Positions 1 to 5,574 are shown, numbered from the stretch's first letter. The stretch: DNA of 5,598 bases from Alphaproteobacteria bacterium (GCA_024277955.1 JAJRUE010000020.1:1-5598), one strand, 5' to 3'. The notes: generated by a model from the sequence alone, not told the origin. Numbers and translations: made by a program.

Positions 1-30
1 GCGCTGAAGGACCGGGCGGGGGGCGCATGA
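1..30 (+). CDS. C-terminal tail of an unknown upstream gene (partial)
   Basis: Frame 1 is open from the first base and ends with TGA at 28-30, giving the last nine residues ALKDRAGGA. The stop overlaps the ATG of the next gene in an ATGA arrangement (27-30), the usual sign of translational coupling within an operon. Too little is visible to name the protein. The evidence is only the open frame and the overlap, so this could be chance in GC-rich DNA. Confidence 0.35.
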   Translation, partial: ALKDRAGGA

Positions 31-1622
31 GCGACGACGACGACACCCGGATCCCGGGCAGGCGGCAGGGAACGGCGGGGCGCGATGTGCCCGGATCGCC
101 GGACAGCGCGCGGGCGGACGGCGCGCCCGAGGACTCGCCGGCCGGCCGGGGCGAGGGGCAGGGAGAGGCGCCGGGAGAGGGGCTGTTCGCCTTTACTCCC
201 GTGCGCCCCGAGAGGGCCGATCTGCCGCCGCCCGAGGCGGTGGAGTCGCCCTGGGACAGGGTCCTGCTGGGAACATACAACAGCCGGCTGTCGATCGCCC
301 TGATGGCGGCGGTCGCGCTGGCGCCGGTGCCTCTGGGCAGCAACCGGCCGGTGTTCTGGATGATCCTGGCGGCGGTCGTCTTTGCGCTGCTGGGGGTCTA
401 TCTCGGGGCGCTTGCGGTGCACCGGATCCGGCTGCGCCGCCCGCCCTGGCGGATGCCGGCGCTGTCGGCGCTGGCGGTGCTGTTCCTGGGCTTCGCGGCA
501 CTCCAGACGCTGCCGGTTGCCGGCTGGCTGCCGTCCGGCGCGAACCTTTCCGGCGATGGGGTCATCACGCTCAACCGCGACGCAACCCGGATCGCGGCGC
601 TCAGGTGGGCGTCCTATGTGGGGTTCTTTTTCCTGATGCTGCAGGTGGCGGACAACCGGATGCGCGCGCGCCGGCTGGCCTGGGCGATCTTCCTGATCGT
701 GGCGGCGCATGCGGCTTACGGGTTGATCAGCCTGCGTTTTCTGGGGGACGCGTTCCACTGGGGGCCGAAGGAGGCGGGTCGGTTCGTGGTCACCGGAACC
801 TTTGTCAACCGCAATTCCTTTGCCACATTCGCCGGGTTCGGCGCGATCCTGGGGTTTTCGCTGTTGCTGCATGACGGGTTTCGCGGGCGCGCGCTGGCCC
901 GCGGCCGGTTCTGGATGGTCTCGGTCGAGGGGCTGCGGGCGGCAACGCTCTGGGTCCTGCTGCTGGTGATCCTGGCGGCGCTGGTGGCGACGGGGTCGCG
1001 GATGGGGGTGGCCTCTTCCGGCGCCGGGCTGATCCTTGCGGCCATCCTGGTGGTGCGCAAGCACACCGGCCGGTCGCGGCGCACGGGGCTGGTGCTGGCG
1101 CTGATGGGGGCGCTGGCGGCGGGTGCGGTGTTTTTCGTCTTTGGGCAGGTGACGCTGGACCGGGCGATCTTTTCGGCCCAGGACGGCGGCACGCGAATGG
1201 ATCTCTACCGGGAGGTGCTGGGGCTCATCGGTCAGCGGCCGCTGTCCGGTTTCGGGCTGGATGCCTTTGCGCTGGCCTTCGAGCAGGTTCACCGCCCGCC
1301 GGTGTCGCCCGACCTGGTCTGGGCGCGGGCGCATTCGACCTATCTGACGCTCTGGAGCGAAATGGGCATGATCTTCGGATCCCTGCCGCTGCTGATCGTC
1401 GGCCTTGTTGCCCTGGGGCTCGGGCGCATCGTCGCGGCGCGCAGGCACGATTTTGTGCTCGCCATCGCCGGTCTCGGGGTCATCGCGCTGGCGGCGCTGC
1501 ATTCGCTGGCCGATTTCAGCCTTGAAATGCCGGCCAATGTCTATGTCTTTCTGGCCATTCTCGCGCTCGGCCTGGGGGCGGCGCGACCTGCGCGCAAAAA
1601 CGCCCCGGAGGGCGGGCAATGA
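27..1622 (+). CDS. O-antigen ligase/polymerase family membrane protein (Wzy/WaaL-like)
   Basis: A 531-residue multi-pass inner-membrane protein, probably joining or transferring lipid-linked polysaccharide units during exopolysaccharide, capsule or O-antigen assembly. Residues 1-75 are hydrophilic, Gly/Pro/acid-rich and probably disordered. About 11-12 hydrophobic segments follow from residue 88 to 518. Motifs typical of the Wzy_C/O-antigen ligase superfamily are visible: GTFVNRNSFA (257-266), TGSRMG (322-327), RMDLYREVLGLI then RPLSGFGLDAF (390-414), and HSTYLTLWSEMG (436-447, the family's His/Asn-Ser-Tyr loop next to a Glu-x-Gly). HSLADFSLEMPAN (492-504) is also characteristic. The start is supported by the ATGA overlap with the preceding frame, although the Shine-Dalgarno region is just G-rich. 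The downstream co-polymerase/autokinase supports a polysaccharide role. Ligase and polymerase activities cannot be told apart by sequence here, so no symbol is given. Confidence 0.88.
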   Translation: MSDDDDTRIPGRRQGTAGRDVPGSPDSARADGAPEDSPAGRGEGQGEAPGEGLFAFTPVRPERADLPPPEAVESPWDRVLLGTYNSRLSIALMAAVALAPVPLGSNRPVFWMILAAVVFALLGVYLGALAVHRIRLRRPPWRMPALSALAVLFLGFAALQTLPVAGWLPSGANLSGDGVITLNRDATRIAALRWASYVGFFFLMLQVADNRMRARRLAWAIFLIVAAHAAYGLISLRFLGDAFHWGPKEAGRFVVTGTFVNRNSFATFAGFGAILGFSLLLHDGFRGRALARGRFWMVSVEGLRAATLWVLLLVILAALVATGSRMGVASSGAGLILAAILVVRKHTGRSRRTGLVLALMGALAAGAVFFVFGQVTLDRAIFSAQDGGTRMDLYREVLGLIGQRPLSGFGLDAFALAFEQVHRPPVSPDLVWARAHSTYLTLWSEMGMIFGSLPLLIVGLVALGLGRIVAARRHDFVLAIAGLGVIALAALHSLADFSLEMPANVYVFLAILALGLGAARPARKNAPEGGQ

Positions 1623-1792
1623 CGGTTTTGTTGCGGTGGCGGAGATGGTTCGCCACCCCGGGCGCGATTATGCGCCAAAGACCTGACAGCGATGAAAAAA
1701 ATCCCGGCCCCGGTGGTCAAGCCGGCCCAAGTCGGTGTAGACCTGTGCCGGTGCGGCCGATTTTGGAAGACAGCCCGATTTTGAACAAATGA
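1619..1792 (+). CDS. possible 57-residue small ORF between ligase and autokinase
   Basis: An ATG at 1619 overlaps the ligase stop as ATGA, and the frame stays open to TGA at 1790-1792, 18 bases before the autokinase start. The deduced peptide begins MTVLLRWRRWFATPG, with a short basic/aromatic N-terminus, then a Pro/Gly-rich polar part, and ends SPILNK. Position supports coupling: a 4-base overlap upstream and a short gap downstream. Codon use argues against it: roughly 60% of third positions are G or C, clearly lower than in its neighbours, and AGA occurs three times. I recognise no domain. It may be a coupled small protein, or simply a leader/spacer with an accidental open frame. Confidence 0.2.
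   Translation: MTVLLRWRRWFATPGAIMRQRPDSDEKNPGPGGQAGPSRCRPVPVRPILEDSPILNK
1757..1783 (+). repeat. short direct repeat CCGATTTTG upstream of the autokinase
   Basis: CCGATTTTG occurs at 1757-1765 and again at 1775-1783, exactly 18 bases apart, ending 27 bases before the autokinase ATG. It could be a tandem binding site in the leader or a chance repeat. No regulator is known for it from this window. Confidence 0.3.
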
Positions 1793-1810
1793 CTGCAGGA
1801 CGACGGATTC

Positions 1811-3958
1811 ATGGAAGACGACGAGATTGACCTGATGGCCCTGGTCGAGACGCTGCGCCGGCAGATGGGGCTGATCATTGCCACGATCGTGTTCTGCCTT
1901 GCCGTGGCGGCGGTCTATCTGTTCTCGGTGACGCCGATCTACACCGCGAGTTCGCTGATCCTGGTGGATCCGTCGCAAAAGAACCTGCTCGACCCGAATA
2001 CGGCGGGAAACGTCAACATGTCCTATGCGTCTTCGCGCGTGGACAGCGAAGTCGAGATCCTGCGCTCGGACACGGTGGCGCTCGCGGTTGTCCGCGAACA
2101 GGGGTTGATCGCCGACCCGGAATTCGGCCCCAGTATCGGTCTGCGTGAAAAGCTGTTCACCGCGCTGGGCCTGCAGCGCAAGAAGAAGGACGACCCCAAG
2201 GCGATCGTGCGCGGCGTGGTCCAGCGGTTCAAGAATGCGACCGAGATCCGCCGCAAGGGTTCGACCTTCCTGATCACGGTGTCGGTGTCGTCGGCCTCGC
2301 CCGATCGGGCGGCCGAACTGGCCAACGCGCTGTCGAATTCCTACATCACCCAGCAGGTCGAAGCGAAGATCCAGTCCTCGCTGGCGGCGCGCGACGTGCT
2401 GCAGAAACAGATCGAGGCCCAGCGCGCCGAACTGGCGAAGTCCGAAGACGCGCTCGACCGCTTCATCCAGGAAAACCTGGCCCGGATCGAGGCCGAGACC
2501 GGCGCCGGCGACATCACCGCGCTTGCGGCCGCTCTCGACGATCTGAAAGCGTCGCGGCTACAAAACGAGGTCAAGCTGACCCAGGCCCAGAACGAGTTGA
2601 ACAACCGCAACTGGAGCGCGCTGGCGGCGGATCTGGAAAGCCAGGCGATCGCCGAACTGGAACGCCAGCGGGCGGGGATCGAACGCCGCCTTGGCCAGGT
2701 GGTCGCCGGGTCGCAGCAGGAGGTCGATCTGAGGGCCGAGATCGCGGCGCTGGAAGAACGGCTGGCCACGGCCTCGGCGCGGCAGCTTTCGTCGCTGCGC
2801 AGGGATGTGGCGGCGCTCAGCGCCAAGGAAGAGGAAACCCGCCGGGCGCTGCGCGAGACCCTCGTCGCCAGCCAGCTGCCCTCGGATCTGCTGGCCCGGA
2901 TCTTCGAGATCCAGCAGGATGCCAGCAATGCGCGGGCGCAATACCAGAACCTGCTGTCGCGCAAGCGCGATCTCGAAACCCAGGCCGGGGTCCAGATCGC
3001 CGACAGCCGGCTGGTTTCCGCCGCCCTGCCGCCCACCGCGCCATCCTTCCCGAAGAAAAAGCTGGCGATGGCGCTGGCGCTGGTGCTGGGGGGCGGGCTC
3101 GGGGTGTTTTTCGCCTTCATGAAGGAATTCTTCATCGGCGGCTTCACCTCGCCCGACCAGTTGCAGGATGCGATCCAGGCGCCGGTGGTGGCGGAAGTGC
3201 CGCTGGCCTCGAGCCTTGCGCGCGGCGAGTTCTCGCCCGCCGACAAGGTGGTGAAAGAGCCCTTGTCGGGCTATTCCGAGTCGATCCGGAGGCTGCGCGC
3301 CTCGATCGACCAGAACGTGCAGAAGATCGCCGCCAAGGCGGAGGACGGGAAGTTCCCGGCCGAGGGGGGGCTGGTGATCCTCGTGTCCTCGACGGTGCCG
3401 AACGAGGGCAAGACGACGACCTCGCTGGCGCTGGCGCGCACCTACGCCCTGGCCGGCAAGCGGGTGCTGCTGATCGATACCGACCTGCGCAAGCCCAGCC
3501 TGCACCAGTTCATCGGGGCCGAGCCGTCGGGAAGTTTCCTCGACTATCTTCGGGCGCCGGAAGATCGCATTTCGATGCAGAACTTTTCCAGCGCCGATCC
3601 GCTGTGCGACATGACCCTGGTTCTGGGCCGCACCCGCAGCGCCACGCCGACCGACCAGCTGCTGTCGTCCTCGCAGTTCGAGGAAGTGATCAACGCGGCC
3701 CGGAAGACCTTTGACGTGGTGATCCTGGATTCACCGCCGCTGTTGCCGGTGATCGACGGGCATTATCTCGCGAAATACTCCGATATCGTGGTGATGGTGG
3801 TCCGCTGGGCCTCTACCGGCCAGCGCGAACTGCGCGCCGTGCGCGGCCCCCTGCGCGAGGCCATGCGCCCCGAAGCGCCGCTTCTCACGGTTCTCAGCCA
3901 CAAGGAAGGCAGCGGCGGCCGCGGATACAAATACCACTATGGATATGGCGACGAATAG
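1811..3958 (+). CDS. polysaccharide co-polymerase / BY-type tyrosine autokinase (Wzz-Wzc/GumC-ExoP-like)
   Basis: A 715-residue fused chain-length regulator and bacterial tyrosine kinase of the inner membrane, controlling polymer length and export. An N-terminal Wzz domain (about 4-95) includes TM1 (about 21-39). A long periplasmic coiled-coil region (about 185-392) ends at the Pro-rich LPPTAPSFPKKK stretch (406-417), followed by TM2 (about 419-436). The cytoplasmic part has the SESIRRLRASI motif (489-499), Walker A PNEGKTTTS (530-538), Walker A' LLIDTDLRKPS (553-563) and Walker B VVILDSPP (636-643). It ends in a short tyrosine cluster with Tyr706, 708, 710 and 712, the expected autophosphorylation sites. 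All kinase motifs look intact and the length is normal for a fused form. AGGA at 1797-1800 lies 10 bases before the ATG. Its neighbour is the Wzy/WaaL-like gene, so the two probably serve the same polymer. Which polymer is unknown. Confidence 0.94.
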   Translation: MEDDEIDLMALVETLRRQMGLIIATIVFCLAVAAVYLFSVTPIYTASSLILVDPSQKNLLDPNTAGNVNMSYASSRVDSEVEILRSDTVALAVVREQGLIADPEFGPSIGLREKLFTALGLQRKKKDDPKAIVRGVVQRFKNATEIRRKGSTFLITVSVSSASPDRAAELANALSNSYITQQVEAKIQSSLAARDVLQKQIEAQRAELAKSEDALDRFIQENLARIEAETGAGDITALAAALDDLKASRLQNEVKLTQAQNELNNRNWSALAADLESQAIAELERQRAGIERRLGQVVAGSQQEVDLRAEIAALEERLATASARQLSSLRRDVAALSAKEEETRRALRETLVASQLPSDLLARIFEIQQDASNARAQYQNLLSRKRDLETQAGVQIADSRLVSAALPPTAPSFPKKKLAMALALVLGGGLGVFFAFMKEFFIGGFTSPDQLQDAIQAPVVAEVPLASSLARGEFSPADKVVKEPLSGYSESIRRLRASIDQNVQKIAAKAEDGKFPAEGGLVILVSSTVPNEGKTTTSLALARTYALAGKRVLLIDTDLRKPSLHQFIGAEPSGSFLDYLRAPEDRISMQNFSSADPLCDMTLVLGRTRSATPTDQLLSSSQFEEVINAARKTFDVVILDSPPLLPVIDGHYLAKYSDIVVMVVRWASTGQRELRAVRGPLREAMRPEAPLLTVLSHKEGSGGRGYKYHYGYGDE

Positions 3959-4039
3959 GGCCTGAACGGCGTTTCGCGCGCGCCTTTGCTGGCGTATCGG
4001 TCCGCGCAGGCCCGTTGTGTGTGATCGCATCCGTTCCGC

Positions 4040-4066
4040 TCGGGCGCGCCCCGGTCCTGCGCCCGA
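4040..4066 (+). terminator. GC hairpin downstream of the autokinase, possible terminator
   Basis: TCGGGCGC (4040-4047) pairs perfectly with GCGCCCGA (4059-4066) across an 11-base loop, 82 bases after the autokinase stop. No T-tract follows, so it is not a canonical intrinsic terminator. It may slow polymerase, protect the mRNA 3' end or be incidental. The right arm can alternatively pair with CGGGCG at 4068-4073. Confidence 0.25.
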
Positions 4067-4215
4067 CCGGGCGGTCGCATGCCCTCGGTTTCGAGCAGCA
4101 GCGAATCCGATCAGGAGCGACAGGCTCTGGCTGTCAGACGCGACGACGGCCCGCGCCCGCGCCTTGGCGCTGCCCCGCTGAGGGTGCACCTGCAAAGGCC
4201 GTATCGCAAATGGAT

Positions 4216-4260
4216 GGGGCGGCGAGGGGGGCGGGGCGGCGAGGGGCCTCGGGGCCGGGG
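4216..4260 (+). other. G-run block with G-quadruplex potential
   Basis: Six runs of four or more G occur in 45 bases: 4216-4219, 4226-4231, 4233-4236, 4243-4246, 4251-4254 and 4257-4260, with loops of 1-6 bases. This meets the common four-run definition of a G-quadruplex on the + strand. The 14-base string GGGGCGGCGAGGGG is present twice (4216-4229 and 4233-4246). It lies between convergent genes, so a + strand read-through transcript from the polysaccharide operon would carry the G-rich RNA. Folding is inferred, not shown. Confidence 0.55.
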
Positions 4261-4275
4261 CTCGTCTGGGAAAAC

Positions 4276-4306
4276 CCCGCGACGAACTCGAAACCCGCGA
4301 CGAACT
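4276..4306. repeat. two-copy 13-bp direct repeat, 18-bp period
   Basis: CCCGCGACGAACT occurs at 4276-4288 and 4294-4306, separated by five bases and offset by 18. The offset equals the unit length of the array inside the neighbouring repeat gene, but the sequence is different. It is noncoding as far as I can tell. Confidence 0.5.
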
Positions 4307-4342
4307 GCCGCCGGCATCCGGGCCGCAGCCCGCCGCCACGCC

Positions 4343-4357
4343 CCGGCGGCTCGCCGG
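4343..4357 (-). terminator. hairpin just past the repeat-protein stop, possible terminator
   Basis: CCGGCG (4343-4348) and CGCCGG (4352-4357) form a perfect 6-bp stem with a three-base loop, beginning five bases downstream of the - strand gene's TAA. No run of T follows on the - strand, so termination would be weak or assisted by Rho. The arm resembles the CCGGCGG core of the adjacent array and may be a by-product of that sequence. Confidence 0.3.
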
Positions 4358-4362
4358 ATCCG

Positions 4363-4995
4363 TTATTCCTCGCTTGCGTAGTCGGGTTCGTCGTCGTCCG
4401 GCGGGAAGCCATCGTCCGGCGGGTTTCCATCGTCCGGCGGGAAGCCATCGTCCGGCGGGTTTCCATCGTCCGGCGGGAAGCCATCGTCCGGCGGCGTTCC
4501 ATCGTCCGGCGGCGTCCCGTCGTCCGGCGGGTTTCCATCGTCCGGTGGGAAGCCATCATCCGGCGGGTTTCCATCGTCCGGCGGCGTCCCGTCGTCTGGC
4601 GGTGTCCCGTGGTCCGGCGGGGTGCTGTCACCCGCCCCGCCGCTGCCGCCGATCAGGTCGTAGGCGAGTTCCTCGACGCCGCTGGACTGCGAGGCACCGA
4701 CGCGATCCAGCCACTTGGCAAGGTGCAGCAAGGCCGCAAAGAAGCCGCGCCGCCCATCGGGTCCGGCCGCCTGCGCGGTATCGAAAAGTTCGGCGGCCAG
4801 CAGCCCGACCAGAACCTGCGATTGCGAGTCGTTGGGATCCAGGCCCTGGACATACCCTTCCACAAGATCGGCGCAATTCGCCGGGTCCAGCCAGCAGCCG
4901 GAAATCAGCCCGTCGAGACTCCCGCCCTGCGCCCCCGCCGGTGACGCCAGAAAAGACATGGAAGCCACGGTGGACAACACAAAGCGCTTCAACAA
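4363..4995 (-). CDS. predicted secreted protein with acidic PPDDG hexapeptide repeat tail, function unknown
   Basis: A 210-residue protein that I do not recognise as a named family. Residues 1-22 look like a Sec signal peptide: Lys-Arg, a hydrophobic stretch FVLSTVASMSFLASP, then an AGA-type cleavage site near Ala22. Residues 23-124 form a mostly helical-looking domain with only two cysteines, Cys34 and Cys41 (SGCWLDPANC), able to form a disulphide after export. Residues 125-202 are 13 hexapeptides of the form xPPDDG, x being Thr, Asn or Phe, and the protein ends EPDYASEE with no membrane or wall anchor. The start is TTG (4995, or 4992 to give MKRFVLS), chosen because AGGAG at 5002-5006 is 6 or 9 bases away, whereas the nearer ATG at 4998-5000 is out of frame and stops after three codons. 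It converges on the polysaccharide operon. A role at the cell surface or with the glycan is inference. Confidence 0.8.
   Translation of the reverse strand: MLKRFVLSTVASMSFLASPAGAQGGSLDGLISGCWLDPANCADLVEGYVQGLDPNDSQSQVLVGLLAAELFDTAQAAGPDGRRGFFAALLHLAKWLDRVGASQSSGVEELAYDLIGGSGGAGDSTPPDHGTPPDDGTPPDDGNPPDDGFPPDDGNPPDDGTPPDDGTPPDDGFPPDDGNPPDDGFPPDDGNPPDDGFPPDDDEPDYASEE
4390..4623 (-). repeat. 13-unit tandem array of 18-bp units inside the secreted-protein gene
   Basis: Thirteen consecutive 18-bp units without interruption encode xPPDDG. In protein order the variable residue is T T T N F N T T F N F N F. The first unit has His for the second Asp and the last ends DDD instead of DDG. A 36-bp double unit is perfectly duplicated (4408-4443 and 4444-4479). 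Units at the high-coordinate, N-terminal side carry several substitutions, while those toward the C-terminus are nearly identical, pointing to recent expansion by slippage or unequal recombination at the 3' end. Every unit is a multiple of three, so copy-number change keeps the frame. Confidence 0.95.
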
Positions 4996-5000
4996 ACCAT

Positions 5001-5006
5001 TCTCCT
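5001..5006 (-). promoter_or_regulatory. ribosome binding site AGGAGA deciding a TTG start
   Basis: On the - strand AGGAGA is followed directly by ATGGT and then TTG TTG AAG. The ATG touches the Shine-Dalgarno at one base's distance and opens only Met-Val-Cys-stop, whose TGA at 4989-4991 overlaps the second TTG codon. The TTG codons at 4995 and 4992 have normal spacing and open the long frame with the signal peptide. Confidence 0.6.
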
Positions 5007-5048
5007 GTATAACTCGACGCCCAGCGAAAACCCAGGCTGGATATCCCG

Positions 5049-5077
5049 TTTATCTCATATTGAGAGGAATTCTGCAA
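5049..5077 (-). promoter_or_regulatory. possible promoter with an embedded palindrome upstream of the secreted-protein gene
   Basis: On the - strand TTGCAG (5072-5077) and GATAAA (5049-5054) are separated by exactly 17 bases, a sigma70-like layout with modest matches (3/6 and 4/6). Transcription would begin near 5042, leaving a leader of about 47 bases that includes the AGGAGA site. The palindrome TCTCA-TAT-TGAGA (5053-5065) sits between the two elements and touches the -10, a typical repressor operator position. The box matches are weak, so this is tentative. Confidence 0.35.
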
Positions 5078-5395
5078 TCGCCCGTTTCGGAAACAATACC
5101 GGCGAAATCGGTGGTATTGTGCTGGCCTTGTGGTTGAATGGGCGGGTTTTCCGGTGTCGAGCCGCGCCGGCCGGGCGACCGGTTTCCCGGTATCCGGCAA
5201 GGCCGTGAGGGCATCCTGGCGCAGGGTCTCGCGTTTTTCCTTTTGCGCGACGACCTGCTCGATCGCCCTGCGCAGCAGCCAATGGGCGGAACGGCCGCGC
5301 GCTTCGGCTAGGCGCTGGAGGCGGTCCCGCAGACCCTGGTCGAGCTTCACGGCGATTGGTCTGTTGGCACCCAGATCAGACTTTTCCTTCCGCAA
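5055..5395 (-). pseudogene. degraded ribbon-helix-helix (PutA/CopG-type) antitoxin-like gene, apparent frameshift
   Basis: Residues 11-65 of the first frame (RPIAVKLDQGLRDRLQRLAE, then RSAHWLLRRAIEQVVAQKEKR and RQDALTA) are a clear PutA-like RHH DNA-binding domain, normally found in type II antitoxins of about 90 residues that repress their own operon and neutralise a ParE/RelE-type toxin. The only start in frame after an upstream stop is TTG at 5395, with a poor ribosome binding site. Family members continue with a Trp-x-x-Tyr-x-x-Thr-Gly motif. Here AGYRETGR appears only in another frame, joined near 5197-5201, as if one base were lost. That frame ends with TGA at 5055-5057, and after TGR neither frame resembles the family. 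Left unshifted, the frame runs to 4628 and overlaps 368 bases of the next gene, which is implausible. No toxin follows. An intact but unusual short RHH protein remains possible. Confidence 0.6.
5144..5194 (-). repeat. imperfect 15-bp direct repeat with a 36-bp offset in the RHH relic
   Basis: Positions 5144-5158 and 5180-5194 match at 12 of 15 bases. In the unshifted frame both encode Asp-Thr-Gly-Lys-Pro, twelve codons apart. The repeat lies just past the point where family similarity ends, so local duplication may have helped disrupt the gene. Confidence 0.35.
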
Positions 5396-5574
5396 TCTTG
5401 TGCGGTATCGATTGGTGATTCGTTATCAGATCAGAACGCAAAGTCCGTGTTTATTGAGGGGCACGGTTGACCGCAGGAATTTTCGTAAGCGGCCTGTATT
5501 CTCAGCCTAATGATAATCGGATGCACTGTCCGTACGATCATTTTTTGAAAAGGGAGTGCGTTGAAAGCAGGAAA
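5396..5574. other. AT-richer noncoding stretch upstream of the RHH relic
   Basis: Composition falls from the very high GC of the rest of the window to a more balanced value. I see no domain-bearing frame. TTGACC at 5467-5472 resembles a -35 box, but no acceptable -10 lies 16-18 bases on; the nearest AT-rich hexamer, TATTCT (5497-5502), is 24 away. The hairpin at 5509-5546 is the only clear structure. Confidence 0.45.
5509..5546 (+). terminator. hairpin plus T6 tract, possible terminator or attenuator
   Basis: AATGAT (5509-5514) pairs with ATCATT (5537-5542). Inside it CGGA (5518-5521) pairs with TCCG (5529-5532) around the loop TGCACTG, separated by a small internal loop. A run of six T (5541-5546) begins at the end of the outer arm, as in a Rho-independent terminator reading the + strand. 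There is no convincing + strand gene before it in the window, so it could be a leader attenuator for a gene starting near the window end, or an operator. Confidence 0.35.

Larger units (their letters stand above)
3959..4362. other. intergenic stretch between convergent genes, no supported gene
   Basis: About 400 bases separate the + strand autokinase from the - strand repeat protein. Open frames here on both strands are Arg/Pro/Ala-rich translations without recognisable domains, and are explained by high GC. What can be seen is an inverted repeat GGGCCTG/CAGGCCC (3958-3964 and 4007-4013), a better hairpin at 4040-4066, a G-run block at 4216-4260, an 18-bp-period direct repeat at 4276-4306 and a hairpin at 4343-4357. 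The expected job of this region is termination of converging transcripts. Confidence 0.6.

Noticed and set aside
1704..1725. CCGGC/GCCGG hairpin between ligase and autokinase as a terminator
   Set aside because: Only a 5-bp stem with a 12-base loop and no T-tract; the tight gene spacing argues for one transcript.
2341..3505. Long - strand ORFs opposite the autokinase
   Set aside because: They are shadows of a gene with intact Wzz and kinase motifs; the translations are Ser/Arg/Gly-rich with no domain.
3731..4339. 202-residue - strand ORF across the autokinase 3' end and the intergenic region
   Set aside because: It overlaps the conserved kinase C-terminus in antisense and shows only low-complexity Ala/Arg/Pro sequence.
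4390..4623. Possible CRISPR array
   Set aside because: The units are 18 bp, directly tandem with no unique spacers, and translate cleanly to a hexapeptide repeat.
4134..4631. 165-residue - strand ORF rich in Arg, Thr and Met
   Set aside because: Another frame of the same array, starting within the true gene and with no start site context.
4015..4944. 309-residue + strand ORF (GTG start) covering the array
   Set aside because: Same cause as above: the array props open the frame, and the flanks show no recognisable protein family.
4374..5012. 212-residue + strand ORF with HRPAGF/HRPAGS repeats
   Set aside because: It is the antisense reading of the 18-bp array. An array whose unit is a multiple of three and lacks stops is open in several frames. 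The translation is extremely Arg/Pro-rich with no domain.
4628..5395. 255-residue - strand ORF taken as one protein
   Set aside because: Only the first 65 residues resemble a family. The rest is Arg/Gly-rich and overlaps the signal peptide and main domain of the secreted-protein gene on the same strand.
5130..5510. 126-residue + strand ORF opposite the RHH relic
   Set aside because: The other strand encodes a clear RHH domain, and this translation is Arg/Ser-rich without a motif.
5509..5519. AATGATAATC as half of a Fur-type iron box
   Set aside because: Only one half-site resembles the consensus, the other half does not, and no iron gene is in view.
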